NCBI RefSeq assembly: GCF_003688595.1
Contig: NZ_RCWT01000010.1
Span: forward strand, 757,040-821,039
Direction: 5' to 3'
Source of the DNA: Sphingomonas sp. PP-F2F-G114-C0414
GTDB lineage: Bacteria > Pseudomonadota > Alphaproteobacteria > Sphingomonadales > Sphingomonadaceae
DNA: 64,000 nucleotides
Both the position numbers and the translations under genes were made by a program. The notes under the pieces were generated by a model that was not told the origin of the DNA, did no database searches, and saw only the letters and a program-made list of their open reading frames with translations. Of this stretch, positions 16,282 through 25,293 are shown piece after piece (position 1 is the first letter of the stretch; every line of letters begins with the position of its first letter).

Positions 16282-17994
16282 TCAGAACTGGTACCGCGCA
16301 CCGATCAGCGCCTGCGCCGACCAGTCGCTGTCGAGATCACCGACCTTGAAGCTGTAAAGTCCGAGCGACGCGGTGGTGCCAAGTCGCCCGAAATATCGAT
16401 AATAGGTGCCGGTCGCGCCGTAGGACCAGACGCTGTCGTCACCCGAGATAGCCTCGAGAGGGATGTTGGCGACGCCCGGCTCGTAATAGTTCGCGAACAG
16501 GTCCGCGTTGATTCCCGAGACTTGGCTGAGCGACCGCGCATAGAAGAGCTGCGCGTAATAGCTCTGGTCTTCGAGCCCGGTGACGACCAGCCCAGGCGCA
16601 CCGTCGGGCGCATAGAGGCGGCGATTGGTGTAGCCTACGCCGCCGCCCCAGCTAGAACGACCACGGGTGGCGACGATCACGCCGTCGACCCCGCGTGCGC
16701 GGTAGCTTGCGGTCGAGATCGACTGGAACACGTTGTCGAGACAACCACCCGGCTGCGCGCCGCTGGTGCCGAACACGCAGCCGTTGAACTGCTGGCCGAA
16801 GCCCTGCTGCCCGCCCGAGATGAAACTGGTCGGCAGATTGCCGAGGCCAGTGCGAAGCTGTCGGCCGAAGGTCTGGATGCCGTCATAGACGTTGACCGCC
16901 ATGCCGACCGACTTCGACGCCTGGTACGTCGCGGTGCCGGTGAAGCTGAGCGATCCATAGCGCTTGCCGAGATGCCCCTCGACCGAGGTCCGGCGGTTGG
17001 GTCGCCAGATCACGCCCGCATCGTAATACAGGCCGTCGGTGCGATACGCGATCCGCCGCGGCGACGCGTCGTTGGTGACGAACCGGCCGTCCCTGTCGAG
17101 CACCGGCGCACCGGCGGCATCGACCAGTGCATCCTTCTGGCTGGTCTCGATCTTCTCGTAGCCGACGCCCGCGGTCAGCGCGACATAGGGCGAGATCGGC
17201 TGGAGGATATCGCCACGCCCGTAATAGCCCTCGTACCGCTGCTTGAGCTGGCTGGCCGTCTCGCGGTCGTAGGCACCGCTTACGGTGATGCCGAAGGGCG
17301 CCACGCTGCCCGGCGCGGTCGACGCGCGCGCGGTCACGGTGTTGCCGATCGAATCGTCGTAATAGTCCAGCCGCTGGCCCGCGAGGGTAGATCCGCCGAA
17401 GCTGGGCGTCTGAACTTTAGTGTAGCCGAGGCGATAATTCGCATCGAACGTGACCGGTCCGGCACGGGTGGTCAGGCTCGGCCCGGCATAGACCGAGTAG
17501 AGCTGCGACACGTTGTCGATATTGCCGATCAGCAGGCCCGGTGCGGCGCCCCGGATATCGGAGCGGGTGCGCGTGGCGATGCCGCCTGCCTCGAGAGTCA
17601 GGTTCGGCGTCACGCGGGCGTCGACCCGCGCGAGCCCCGAGTGAATGTCGTTGTCGACGGCGTTCTTGTTCCAGGCGAACCGGTGCTCGTAGCGGTAGCT
17701 GACCTGCCCCGACACGCGCTGCGTCGCGATCGCCGCATCTACGCCGGCGGCCAGGCTGGTGTAGGTTAGCACGTCGCCGCCGTTGAGGTCGGCGTCGAAG
17801 ATCTGGCTCGCCTCGATATAGGGTCTGACCGACACGCGTCGTTGGGTCTGGCCGGACTGCGCGGTCTGCTCCAGTTGCGCGGGTTGGTCGGTCGGTGCAG
17901 CCTGCCCCGACTGCACAGCCTGCGCCGCCGCCGGCGCGCCGAGCGTCAGCGTCGTGCCCGCCAGCGCGAGCGCCCGGAACGCATGCCGGCTCAC
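16282..17994 (-). CDS. XrtA-associated outer-membrane beta-barrel protein
   Basis: 570 residues with a Sec signal peptide ending near APAAAQA and a C-terminus ending in aromatic Phe (GARYQF), as for outer-membrane barrels. The body consists of alternating amphipathic strands (for example GQVSYRYEHRFAW, TFDANYRLGYTK). This matches the TIGR03016-type proteins found next to exosortase kinases, likely the outer-membrane channel or partner for exopolysaccharide export. Coupled to the kinase upstream by ATGA; 13 bases separate it from the ATPase. Confidence 0.88.
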   Translation of the reverse strand: MSRHAFRALALAGTTLTLGAPAAAQAVQSGQAAPTDQPAQLEQTAQSGQTQRRVSVRPYIEASQIFDADLNGGDVLTYTSLAAGVDAAIATQRVSGQVSYRYEHRFAWNKNAVDNDIHSGLARVDARVTPNLTLEAGGIATRTRSDIRGAAPGLLIGNIDNVSQLYSVYAGPSLTTRAGPVTFDANYRLGYTKVQTPSFGGSTLAGQRLDYYDDSIGNTVTARASTAPGSVAPFGITVSGAYDRETASQLKQRYEGYYGRGDILQPISPYVALTAGVGYEKIETSQKDALVDAAGAPVLDRDGRFVTNDASPRRIAYRTDGLYYDAGVIWRPNRRTSVEGHLGKRYGSLSFTGTATYQASKSVGMAVNVYDGIQTFGRQLRTGLGNLPTSFISGGQQGFGQQFNGCVFGTSGAQPGGCLDNVFQSISTASYRARGVDGVIVATRGRSSWGGGVGYTNRRLYAPDGAPGLVVTGLEDQSYYAQLFYARSLSQVSGINADLFANYYEPGVANIPLEAISGDDSVWSYGATGTYYRYFGRLGTTASLGLYSFKVGDLDSDWSAQALIGARYQF

Positions 17995-19028
17995 TGCGAC
18001 ACCTCATGACCGTAATAGCTGCCGAACCGCGCGCCGCCCTGCACGAACGACACGGCGTTCAGGACAAGCTGGATATGCTCGCACCCGTCGAGCAGGTTGA
18101 CCGCGGCGCGGAGTTCGCTTTCGGGCGTGCGATCGGCGCGGACGACGAGCATCACCTGGCCGACACGCATCGCCAGCACCGACGCAGGCGACGCCGCGAG
18201 CGCGGGGGGCGAATCGAATATGATGATGCGGCGGGGGTTGGCCGCGAGCAGCCGCGCGATCACGGTTCTGGTCCGCGCACTGGCGAGCAGTTCGGTGTCC
18301 ATCGCGGTCTTCGTCCCCGCGGGCAGCACCGAGAGGTGCGCCACGTCGGTCCGGATCACGAGATCCTCGACGTCGATCGCAGAATCCGCAAGCGCATCGA
18401 GCAGTCCGGCGCCGGCGCTGAGCCCGAGCTGGTTGGCGACATCGGGCTTGGCGACGTCGGCATCGACGAGCAGAACCTCGGTGTCGCGCTCGGCGGCGAT
18501 CGAGAGCGCAAGGTTGATCGCGCAGAAGGTCTTGCCGTCCTCGGGCCGCGCCGAGCAGACCAGGATCATGCGCGCCTTTTCGGGGCTGTCGCTCTCGGCG
18601 ATCCGCGCGCTGGCGATCAGCAATTGCCGCTTGATCAGGCGAAACTCTTCGGCGAGCGGGCCGACCGGCGCGCCGGGCACGATCATGCCGTTAGCTGCCA
18701 GCATGCCGCGATCGATCCGCGCGGTATCGTCGGAATGGTCCGGCGGCAGGTAGAATTCGTCGGACAGTTCACTGCCGATCGGCGCGCGCAGTTCTTCGGG
18801 GATTGCGAGGAAGCTGGCGTCCTCGAACGTAGCGTCGAAGGCTGGACCGTGCGGAGCGCGGTCCGGTGCCCCGGTCGGGACATCATCGACGGCAGGGACG
18901 TCCGCAGACCGGGAATCCTCGACCGGCGCGGGCGGAGCGCTTCGCGCGCGCAGATGCGCGTTGAAGTCGTAGACTTTGGCTGCGCGTTCGAGCAGCGAGG
19001 GTTCGCGATCAGGTTTCGTCACGGTCAT
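17991..19028 (-). CDS. XrtA-associated tyrosine kinase (BY-kinase-like)
   Basis: 345-residue soluble P-loop ATPase of the MinD/CpsD type. After a variable N-terminal region of about 115 residues comes EEFRLIKRQLL, Walker A SARPEDGKTFCAINLA, A' VLLVDADVAKPDV and Walker B RIIIFDSPPA. The Walker A motif has ED before GKT where most have GEGKS or GVGKT. The C-terminus RFGSYYGHEV has only two adjacent tyrosines as autophosphorylation candidates. Predicted to control chain length together with the Wzz protein encoded just upstream. Confidence 0.9.
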   Translation of the reverse strand: MTVTKPDREPSLLERAAKVYDFNAHLRARSAPPAPVEDSRSADVPAVDDVPTGAPDRAPHGPAFDATFEDASFLAIPEELRAPIGSELSDEFYLPPDHSDDTARIDRGMLAANGMIVPGAPVGPLAEEFRLIKRQLLIASARIAESDSPEKARMILVCSARPEDGKTFCAINLALSIAAERDTEVLLVDADVAKPDVANQLGLSAGAGLLDALADSAIDVEDLVIRTDVAHLSVLPAGTKTAMDTELLASARTRTVIARLLAANPRRIIIFDSPPALAASPASVLAMRVGQVMLVVRADRTPESELRAAVNLLDGCEHIQLVLNAVSFVQGGARFGSYYGHEVSQ

Positions 19029-19034
19029 CCCCCT

Positions 19035-20558
19035 TTATGCCGCCAGCCCGCGCTGCAGGATCTCGACCCCCAGCAGCAGGACATAGGCTGCGCCCAAAGC
19101 GGCGGTGCCGCCCAGGAACATCTTCAACTTCGAACGCCGCTGGTCCGACTGGACCCGCGTCACGACTTCGCCGATCGACCCGATCACCGGCATCCCCGCT
19201 GCCTTTTCGAGCCGCGTCGTGGTCGCGAACGTCGTCCGCAACTGCCCCATCGCAAACGCTGCGCCGATCCCCGCCGCGAGTCCAGCGACCAGCACACCCG
19301 ACAGCAGGAGCATCCGGTTCGGCGCGCTCGGCGTCCGCGGCATGGTCGGCGGATCGATGACGCTGAACTTCACGTGATCGCTCTGCGACTGCGCCTGCCC
19401 CATGAGCGCGGTCTGCTCGCGCTGCGTCAGCAACGTGTCGTACTGGTCCTTGAGCACCTGGTAGTCGCGATCGATCGAACCCTGTTCGGCGGCGACCTCG
19501 GGATCGCCCGCGAGCTTCGAGTTGAGCATGTCAAGATCGCCCTGCAACTGGCTCTTCCGCATCCGCAGCGACGCAACGGTCGCCTGACGGTCCGCCACCA
19601 TCGACTGGAGCGAGGCGTAGAGCGGGTTCTGCGCGCTGCCATTGGCGCTGCCACCGGACAGCGGCTCGCTCCGCGCCGCAGCGGTCGCTGCCGCAAGCTG
19701 GCTCTTCAACGCCACCACGTCGGGATGGTTCTCGGTATAGCCGCGCGCGCGCGCATCGGCGAGTTGGCCCTGAATCGCCTGCAAGCGGGCACGTGCTGGC
19801 CCCGCCGCGCCCGCAACACCGCCGACGCCGGCAACGGTCGCAGGGGTTCCCGCCATCTGGCCCTGCACCGCGGCGAGGCTCGACTGCGCCGCCGCCAGAT
19901 CGCCATCGACCTGCGACATCTGCGACCGCGCCGCACCGATCCGATCGCTGATCGACCCGGTCCCCGGCAATGCGCCGAGATAGCGGTTCTGGAAATCGGC
20001 GCGCTTGCCCTCGGCATCCGAGAGCTGCTTCTGCCGTGCCGCGAGTTGCTGGTCGAGGAAGGTCAGGCTCTGCGTGGTCTTCGACCGATCGCCCGCGAGA
20101 TTCTGCTCGACGAACAGGTCGATCAGCTTCTGCGTGACCTGCCGCGCCAGCTTGGGATTGGAAGCGGTGGCGGTAATCTGAAACAGATTATCCTGTTGCG
20201 AGACGATCTTGATATTCTGTGCGAGGCTCGACACGCGGTCAGCGACGTCGCGATCGCTCGACACGGTCGCCGCCAGATCGGTGCCGCGCACGACCTTTTC
20301 GAGCGTCACTGCCGAGGTCAGCGTGGTGCGGATCGCATCGACGCTCATCGGCACGCTCTGCGGCACGCCGTCCATGCCCGCAGGCAGGATCGTCTGCATC
20401 TGGACGAACACGCGCGCGGTCGACTCATACCGGCTCGGGATCTGCGAGACGACCAGCCAGCCGAGCACGCACACGCCCCACGCCACGCCGAGCGCCAGCC
20501 AGCGCCGCGTCCAGATCGTGTGGAGCGCGATGCGCACCTCGTCGTAGATCCCGTTCAT
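19035..20558 (-). CDS. XrtA system polysaccharide chain-length determinant (Wzz-like)
   Basis: 507 residues. Inner-membrane protein with a helix near residues 20-41 (WLALGVAWGVCVLGWLVV) and a second near 425-450, enclosing a long periplasmic coiled-coil region (repeated KRADFQNRYL, QMSQVDGDLAAAQ). The motif DPPTMPRTPSAPN before the second helix is the Pro-rich signature of Wzz/PCP proteins. It sets polysaccharide chain length with the kinase at 17991. A stretch rich in Gly/Ala/Val around residue 245 is low complexity. Next gene in the operon after the export lipoprotein. Confidence 0.93.
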   Translation of the reverse strand: MNGIYDEVRIALHTIWTRRWLALGVAWGVCVLGWLVVSQIPSRYESTARVFVQMQTILPAGMDGVPQSVPMSVDAIRTTLTSAVTLEKVVRGTDLAATVSSDRDVADRVSSLAQNIKIVSQQDNLFQITATASNPKLARQVTQKLIDLFVEQNLAGDRSKTTQSLTFLDQQLAARQKQLSDAEGKRADFQNRYLGALPGTGSISDRIGAARSQMSQVDGDLAAAQSSLAAVQGQMAGTPATVAGVGGVAGAAGPARARLQAIQGQLADARARGYTENHPDVVALKSQLAAATAAARSEPLSGGSANGSAQNPLYASLQSMVADRQATVASLRMRKSQLQGDLDMLNSKLAGDPEVAAEQGSIDRDYQVLKDQYDTLLTQREQTALMGQAQSQSDHVKFSVIDPPTMPRTPSAPNRMLLLSGVLVAGLAAGIGAAFAMGQLRTTFATTTRLEKAAGMPVIGSIGEVVTRVQSDQRRSKLKMFLGGTAALGAAYVLLLGVEILQRGLAA

Positions 20559-20569
20559 CTGGGCGTGCC

Positions 20570-21214
20570 TCAGAACATCGATTCGGGGATGATGATCACG
20601 TCGCCCGGCTCGAGCCGGACGTTCGCCGAGGAATCGCCCTTCTTGAGCAGATTGCCGATCTGCAGCCCGTATTCGGTCTGCTTGCCGGTCGCGCGGTCGT
20701 AGCGGACCAGCCGTGCCTTGTTGCCCGCGGCATATTGGCTGAGACCGCCGACCGCGATCATCGCGTCGAGCAAGGTCATGTTCGCGCGATAGGGGATCGA
20801 GGCGGGCTTCTCGGTCGCGCCGACGATGCGGACCTGCTGGCTGTAGGTGCCGCTGAAATTCTCGACGATCACCGAGACGATCGGATCCTTGATATAGGCC
20901 GCGAGCGCCTTCTTGATGTCGTCGCTCAGCATCGCCGGGGTCTTGCCGACCGCGGGCATGTCGTTGATCAACGGCGTCGTGATCCGGCCGTCGGGACGCA
21001 CCTGGACCTTCGACGACAATTCGGGATTGCGCCAGACGAAGATGTTGAGCTGATCAAGCGGGCCGATGACGTATTGCTCGCCAGGCAGCTCCTTGTTCGC
21101 AACATAGGCGGCAGGCGGCAGTTCGGGACGACCGCCGGTGCTCGTGCAGGCACCGAGCGTGGTCGCGGCCACGCCAAGGGTCAGCAGGGATTTCGAAACG
21201 GATCCGGAACGCAT
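20570..21214 (-). CDS. polysaccharide export lipoprotein (Wza/EpsA-like)
   Basis: 214 residues. Lipoprotein signal with lipobox TLGAC (Cys23 in this numbering), then the poly-export domain (YVIGPLDQLNIFVWRNPEL) and a SLBB-type domain (VGGLSQYA, LEPGDVIIIPESMF). It forms the periplasmic/outer-membrane gate for exopolysaccharide. ATG at 21214 is chosen because AGGAGA lies about 10 bases upstream; a TTG two codons earlier would lie inside that spacing. First gene of the ten-gene EPS/exosortase operon that runs down to 8600. Confidence 0.93.
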   Translation of the reverse strand: MRSGSVSKSLLTLGVAATTLGACTSTGGRPELPPAAYVANKELPGEQYVIGPLDQLNIFVWRNPELSSKVQVRPDGRITTPLINDMPAVGKTPAMLSDDIKKALAAYIKDPIVSVIVENFSGTYSQQVRIVGATEKPASIPYRANMTLLDAMIAVGGLSQYAAGNKARLVRYDRATGKQTEYGLQIGNLLKKGDSSANVRLEPGDVIIIPESMF

Positions 21215-21353
21215 TGGCAATTTTCTCCTGGTGTCACACCGCCCATCGGCAGCCCGACAGTCGGCTAAACTCGGCCTTCGCTATGGAGGGAACAGGTGAA
21301 GATAGCGTTAGGAGCGCCCCGTAACCATGCTCCGATAGGTCAGCACCGCGTCG

Positions 21354-22580
21354 CTATAGCACAGATACGATCTCGGTGGCGGGTGGATGCCCGAGAAACG
21401 CCGCCGGGCTGGCGCTCGCACCATAGGCTCCGGCCATGAAGATCGCGATCAGGTCGCCGACGTCGACGGGGGGGAGCGCGACCTTGTCGCCGAGCCTGTC
21501 GAGCGGCGTGCACAAGGGGCCGACGACGGAGACGGTTTCGGTTGGCGCATGGCCCATGCGTGCGGCAACCGCCATCGGATAGTTGCGGCGGACGACCGTG
21601 CCGAAATTGCCGCTGGCGGCGAGCTGGTGGTTGAGACCGCCGTCGACGACGACGAAGGTCTCGCCCTGGCTTTGCTTTATGTCGATGACGCGGGTCAGAT
21701 AGACACCGGCTTCGGCGACGAGCCAGCGGCCGAGTTCGATCGCGAACCGCGTTTCGGCGAGGACTGCGGGACAGGATGCGAGCGCTTCGGCCAGTGCATC
21801 GCCGACACGCTCGACGTTCAGCGCAACGTCGCCGGCGAAATAGGGAACGCCGAAACCGCCGCCGAGGTTGACCAGCGGGGGAGCGACGCCGGCCTCATCC
21901 GCCAAGCGTGCGGCAAGCGCGATCGTCGCGGCCTGCGTCTCGATGATCGCGGCAGGATCGAGCGCCTGACTGCCGGCGTAGATGTGGAAGCCACGCCAGT
22001 CCGCCCCCGCCGCAACGATCGCCTTGACCAGCGCAGCCGCACGCACCGCATCAACCCCGAACGGCGACGCGCGGCCGCCCATTCGCATGCCCGAGCCGCG
22101 GAGTTCGATGTCGGGGTTCACGCGGACCGCCATGCGCGGTTTGTGGCCGAGGCGGTCGCCGATCGCGAACGCCCGCGCTGCCTCGCCTTCCGATTCGACG
22201 TTGAGCGTGGCGCCGGCGGTGATCGCGGCGGCGAGTTCGTCGTCACGCTTGCCGGGACCCGCGAAACTGATCGAGGCGGCCGGTTTGACGACGATTGCCT
22301 TCGCGAGCTCGCCCGAGGAAGCGACGTCGAGCCCGTCAACTAGCGGCGCGATGGCGGTCAGCAGGTCGGCGTGCGGATTGGCCTTGATGGCGTAATGGAG
22401 GTCGATCGCCGGCATCGCGGCGCGGAACCGTGCGATGCGCGCGGCGACGATCGCCATGTCGTAGACGAACAGCGGAGTGTCACTGGCCTCTACAGCCCAA
22501 CCATCGGCAGGCCGACCGCCGATCGTTAGCGCCCCCGACTGCGCAGCAAACTCAGGAGGAAGAGCACCCATCGGTTTCAT
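21354..22580 (-). CDS. XrtA-associated PLP-dependent decarboxylase
   Basis: 408-residue alanine-racemase-fold decarboxylase, related to diaminopimelate decarboxylase. PLP Lys is in HYAIKANPHADLL, the phosphate loop in LVNLGGGFGVPY, and the C-terminal domain has VGPLCTPLDRLG with the active-site Cys. In exosortase loci this clade (TIGR03099) occurs beside the acyl-CoA ligase and carrier protein; together they probably load a decarboxylated amino acid onto a carrier for polysaccharide decoration. ATG at 22580 overlaps the ligase stop (ATGA). Confidence 0.92.
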   Translation of the reverse strand: MKPMGALPPEFAAQSGALTIGGRPADGWAVEASDTPLFVYDMAIVAARIARFRAAMPAIDLHYAIKANPHADLLTAIAPLVDGLDVASSGELAKAIVVKPAASISFAGPGKRDDELAAAITAGATLNVESEGEAARAFAIGDRLGHKPRMAVRVNPDIELRGSGMRMGGRASPFGVDAVRAAALVKAIVAAGADWRGFHIYAGSQALDPAAIIETQAATIALAARLADEAGVAPPLVNLGGGFGVPYFAGDVALNVERVGDALAEALASCPAVLAETRFAIELGRWLVAEAGVYLTRVIDIKQSQGETFVVVDGGLNHQLAASGNFGTVVRRNYPMAVAARMGHAPTETVSVVGPLCTPLDRLGDKVALPPVDVGDLIAIFMAGAYGASASPAAFLGHPPATEIVSVL

Positions 22581-24214
22581 GACGCACTCCCTTCCATGTT
22601 CCCCCGCGAAGGCGGGGGCCCAGACTGGACTCCCGCCCCCGCGGGAGAACAAGCTTTTACCTCCAGCGCTATAGCAGATCTGTCGAGCTTCCCATTGGCA
22701 TTACGCGGTAATTCTTCCCGCCAGAGGTATATCCCCGGCTGCATGAAGCTCGGCAAAGCCGTCCGCAACCGCGCCCGCAACGCCCCCTCTCCGCTCGCAT
22801 CCCCGGCCAGCATTACGACGATCGCCTGCCCCAGCCGCTCGTCCGGCACACCGACTGCGACTGCCTCGCGCGCTTCGCCGTCTGCCAGCACCGCCTCCTC
22901 GATTTCGAGCGGACTGATCCGGTTGCCCGCGCTCTTGATCATCTCGTCGTCGCGACCGACGAACCGGAGCAGGCCGTCCTCGCCCTCGACGACGGTATCT
23001 CCCGACCACACCGCCATGCCGTTGCCATCGGGGGCCGATCGGAACCGCTGCGCCGTCCGCTCCGTGTCCTGCCAATAGCCCTGCGCAACGAGCGGCCCCG
23101 AATGCACGAGTTCCCCCGCCTCCCCCGGCGCAGCGCGCGTGCCGTCGGGCTTCACCACCGACACCTCGGCGAACGGGATCGCCTGCCCCATCGCATCGGG
23201 CTTCGAGTCGATCAGCGCCGGATCGAGATAGGTCGACCGGAACGCCTCGGTCAGCCCGTACATCGCGTACACGTCCGCCGCCGGGAACCGCTCGCGCAGG
23301 CCCCGCACGAGTCGCGGCGTCAGCGCGCCGCCCGAGTTGGTCAACCGTTTCAACCGCGCGGCGGTTTCCATCGGCCACTCCGCTTCCAGTAGCTGAACCC
23401 ACAAGGGCGGCACACCTGCCAGCGTCGTCGCCTCGACCCGCTCGACCGCCTTCACCACGTCGCGTGCGACCAGGTAGTCGAGCGGCGCTACCGACGCGCC
23501 GGCTGCCCATGTGGAGAATAGTTGGTTCTGGCCGTAGTCGAACGACAAGGGCAGGACGCCGAGCACGCGGTCTTCGGGCTCCAGCTTCAGATAGTGCGCG
23601 ACGGAGATCGCTCCGAGCCACAGGTTTGCGTGGCTTAGCATCACGCCTTTCGGCCGGCCGGTGGAGCCGGACGTGTAGAGGATTGCGGCCAAGGTATCGG
23701 GGTCGGCGTCGGTGGGACTCATCATCCCTTTCCCCCGCAGCGGCGGGGGGCCAGGGTTACAAATCGCAACGTTTGGGATTCCTGCCCCCCCCCCTTCGCG
23801 AGGGAACGAGCGTAGCTCCGTCTCGTCCACGATCGCGCAGCCATCCGGTACGTCGCCGTCGTCTAGCGTCCCGGCCCGCGCGCTCTGACTCACCAGCAAC
23901 CGAGCGCCGCTATCTGCGAGGATATGTGCGACCTGCGCTCGCCGGAGCAGCGGGTTGACCGGCACATGCACCAGCCCTGCCCGCGCTGTCGCGAGCGGCA
24001 TCAGGCAAGCGACGTGCGTCTTCGGTAGCCACGTCGCAACGCGGTCCCCCGCCGACAGCCCCCGGGCAGCGAGCCACTCCGCCAATGCGCCGACCCCTGC
24101 CTCGAGCTCGGCAAAGGTCACCGCGCCCGCCTTGTCGACCAGTGCGATGGCATCCGGCGCACCACGCAGCGCGATGTGGTCGATAGGGTACGGCTTGGGG
24201 TCGAGCGCGATCAT
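22577..24214 (-). CDS. XrtA-associated acyl-CoA ligase (AMP-forming), with two repeat-derived segments
   Basis: 545-residue ANL-superfamily enzyme: A3 loop ILYTSGSTGRPKGVMLSH, A5 YAMYGLTEAFRST, A7 WSGDTV, A8 FVGRDDEMIKSAGNRIS and A10 NGKLDRS. It adenylates an acid for transfer to the carrier protein encoded divergently at 24308. Two parts come from palindromic repeats: residues about 135-160 (FPREGGGAGIPN ... PPPLRGKG), inserted before the A3 loop, and the last 20 residues after the A10 motif (KACSPAGAGVQSG). The first contains a run of ten C/G. The frame is intact as sequenced. Confidence 0.92.
   Translation of the reverse strand: MIALDPKPYPIDHIALRGAPDAIALVDKAGAVTFAELEAGVGALAEWLAARGLSAGDRVATWLPKTHVACLMPLATARAGLVHVPVNPLLRRAQVAHILADSGARLLVSQSARAGTLDDGDVPDGCAIVDETELRSFPREGGGAGIPNVAICNPGPPPLRGKGMMSPTDADPDTLAAILYTSGSTGRPKGVMLSHANLWLGAISVAHYLKLEPEDRVLGVLPLSFDYGQNQLFSTWAAGASVAPLDYLVARDVVKAVERVEATTLAGVPPLWVQLLEAEWPMETAARLKRLTNSGGALTPRLVRGLRERFPAADVYAMYGLTEAFRSTYLDPALIDSKPDAMGQAIPFAEVSVVKPDGTRAAPGEAGELVHSGPLVAQGYWQDTERTAQRFRSAPDGNGMAVWSGDTVVEGEDGLLRFVGRDDEMIKSAGNRISPLEIEEAVLADGEAREAVAVGVPDERLGQAIVVMLAGDASGEGALRARLRTALPSFMQPGIYLWREELPRNANGKLDRSAIALEVKACSPAGAGVQSGPPPSRGNMEGSAS
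22599..22651. repeat. palindromic repeat (family C) forming the C-terminal tail of the acyl-CoA ligase
   Basis: GTTCCCCCGCGAAGGCGGGG paired with CCCGCCCCCGCGGGAGAAC around the spacer GCCCAGACTGGACT. The copy is read as the last codons of the ligase, whose stop still overlaps the decarboxylase start. Near-identical to the non-coding copy at 63438-63494. Confidence 0.85.
23737..23811. repeat. palindromic repeat inside the acyl-CoA ligase, with a C10 tract
   Basis: Inverted ends TTCCCCCGCAGCGGCGGGGG and CCCCCTTCGCGAGGGAA with ATTCCTG/CCAGGGT-like inner parts; about 75 bases read in frame. The right half includes ten consecutive C (23785-23794), read as Gly codons on the coding strand. Confidence 0.8.
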
Positions 24215-24233
24215 GTGCCCCTAATAGCGCCAA

Positions 24234-24285
24234 GCCCCGTTAGCGCGAACCCGTTGCCGAATTCACCCCCACACGCTAGCGGGGC
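24234..24285. promoter_or_regulatory. dyad in the divergent ligase/carrier-protein promoter region
   Basis: GCCCCGTTAGCG (24234-24245) and CGCTAGCGGGGC (24274-24285) are inverted repeats with one mismatch, in the 93-base gap between two divergent XrtA transcription units. It could be an operator or a remnant repeat; nothing distinguishes these. Confidence 0.25.
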
Positions 24286-24307
24286 CGGGTTCCTAACCGT
24301 TCAGGCG

Positions 24308-24586
24308 ATGCTCGTGATCTTCGAAGGCACTTCCCAAGTCGAAACGACGGTACGCGCCGTCCTCGCCGATATCCTCGGTCTCAGCGCCGACCGCGTCGCC
24401 GCGTTCACCGCCGACACACCGCTGTTCGGAGCTTTGCCCGAACTCGATTCGATGGCGGTGGCGAGCGTCCTGACCGAACTCGAGGACCGCCTCGGCATCC
24501 TGATCGAGGACGACGAGATCGACGGCGAGATGCTCGAGACGTTCGGCGCGCTCGTCCAGTTTGCCGCCAGCAAGGCACTGGTCTAG
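24308..24586 (+). CDS. XrtA-associated acyl carrier protein
   Basis: 92-residue helical carrier protein. The phosphopantetheine serine is in PELDSMAVAS, preceded by FTADTPLFG and followed by the acidic helix LGILIEDDEIDGE. It would carry the acyl or aminoacyl group made by the divergent ligase (22577) and PLP decarboxylase (21354). ATG at 24308 is used because it gives the normal carrier-protein length; the frame is open further upstream into the ligase promoter. First gene of a three-gene plus-strand unit with the two hydrolases. Confidence 0.9.
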   Translation: MLVIFEGTSQVETTVRAVLADILGLSADRVAAFTADTPLFGALPELDSMAVASVLTELEDRLGILIEDDEIDGEMLETFGALVQFAASKALV

Positions 24587-24615
24587 CCTTAACTGGGGGG
24601 CTAGCCTCACCCGGG

Positions 24616-25293
24616 ATGACCGCCCTGCGCTTCGATACCTATGACTGGAGCGGCGGCCGCGAAACGCTGCTGCGGTTTGGTCCCGATGCCGGCCCGATCG
24701 TCATCGCCGCCCTCCCGCTGTTCGAAGAAGCGAACCGGACGCGCCAGTTCCTCGTCACGATTTTACGCGCACTCGCGGTTCTTGGGATCGGCAGCGTGCT
24801 CCCCGATCTTCCCGGGACCGGCGAAAGCATCGTCGTCACCGGCGAAGCGCGACTCCGCGACCAGCGGACAGTCTATACCGAGCTTGCTCAGCAACTTGGC
24901 CGGAATACTTACGGCATTTCGATAAGAAGCGGCGCGCTCTTCGATACCGACGCGGCCCTCGCCGGACGATGGCAGCTGTCCCCGCAAACGGGCGAAGACC
25001 TGTTGCGTGAACTGGACCGCGTGCGAGTGGCCTCTCGCTCCGCTCGCGCTAGCGACACCGACTATGCGGGCAACACGCTGTCCCGCGAAATGCTGGCCGA
25101 CCTTAGCGACGCCACACCCTATGATGGAATCGGCCCCCTGCGAGGTGTCAGGCTCGAATCCGATCCGCGCGACGCAGACGTGAAATATGCTGCATCACCG
25201 CTGTGGCGCCGGTCAGAGCCGGACAACGATACTGCGCTAGCTGAAATACTTGCCGGCGATATCTCGCACTGGATCGCATCGTGCGAAAGCTGA
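24616..25293 (+). CDS. XrtA-associated hydrolase 2-like protein
   Basis: 225-residue protein placed where exosortase loci carry hydrolase 2 (TIGR03101-like). The N-terminal half fits an alpha/beta hydrolase (PIVIAALPLFEEANRTRQF, then VLPDLPGTGES), but the normal nucleophile elbow GxSxG is not obvious: the equivalent stretch reads YGISIRSGALF. It may use another nucleophile or have lost activity. The gene overlaps the next by 13 bases. It follows the carrier protein by 29 bases, a gap holding a CTAGCC/GGCTAG dyad. Confidence 0.8.
   Translation: MTALRFDTYDWSGGRETLLRFGPDAGPIVIAALPLFEEANRTRQFLVTILRALAVLGIGSVLPDLPGTGESIVVTGEARLRDQRTVYTELAQQLGRNTYGISIRSGALFDTDAALAGRWQLSPQTGEDLLRELDRVRVASRSARASDTDYAGNTLSREMLADLSDATPYDGIGPLRGVRLESDPRDADVKYAASPLWRRSEPDNDTALAEILAGDISHWIASCES

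Noticed and set aside
17895..20702. A 935-codon plus-strand frame opposite the kinase and Wzz genes
   Set aside because: Antisense shadow: the minus-strand frames have clear motifs and coupled starts, and this one does not.
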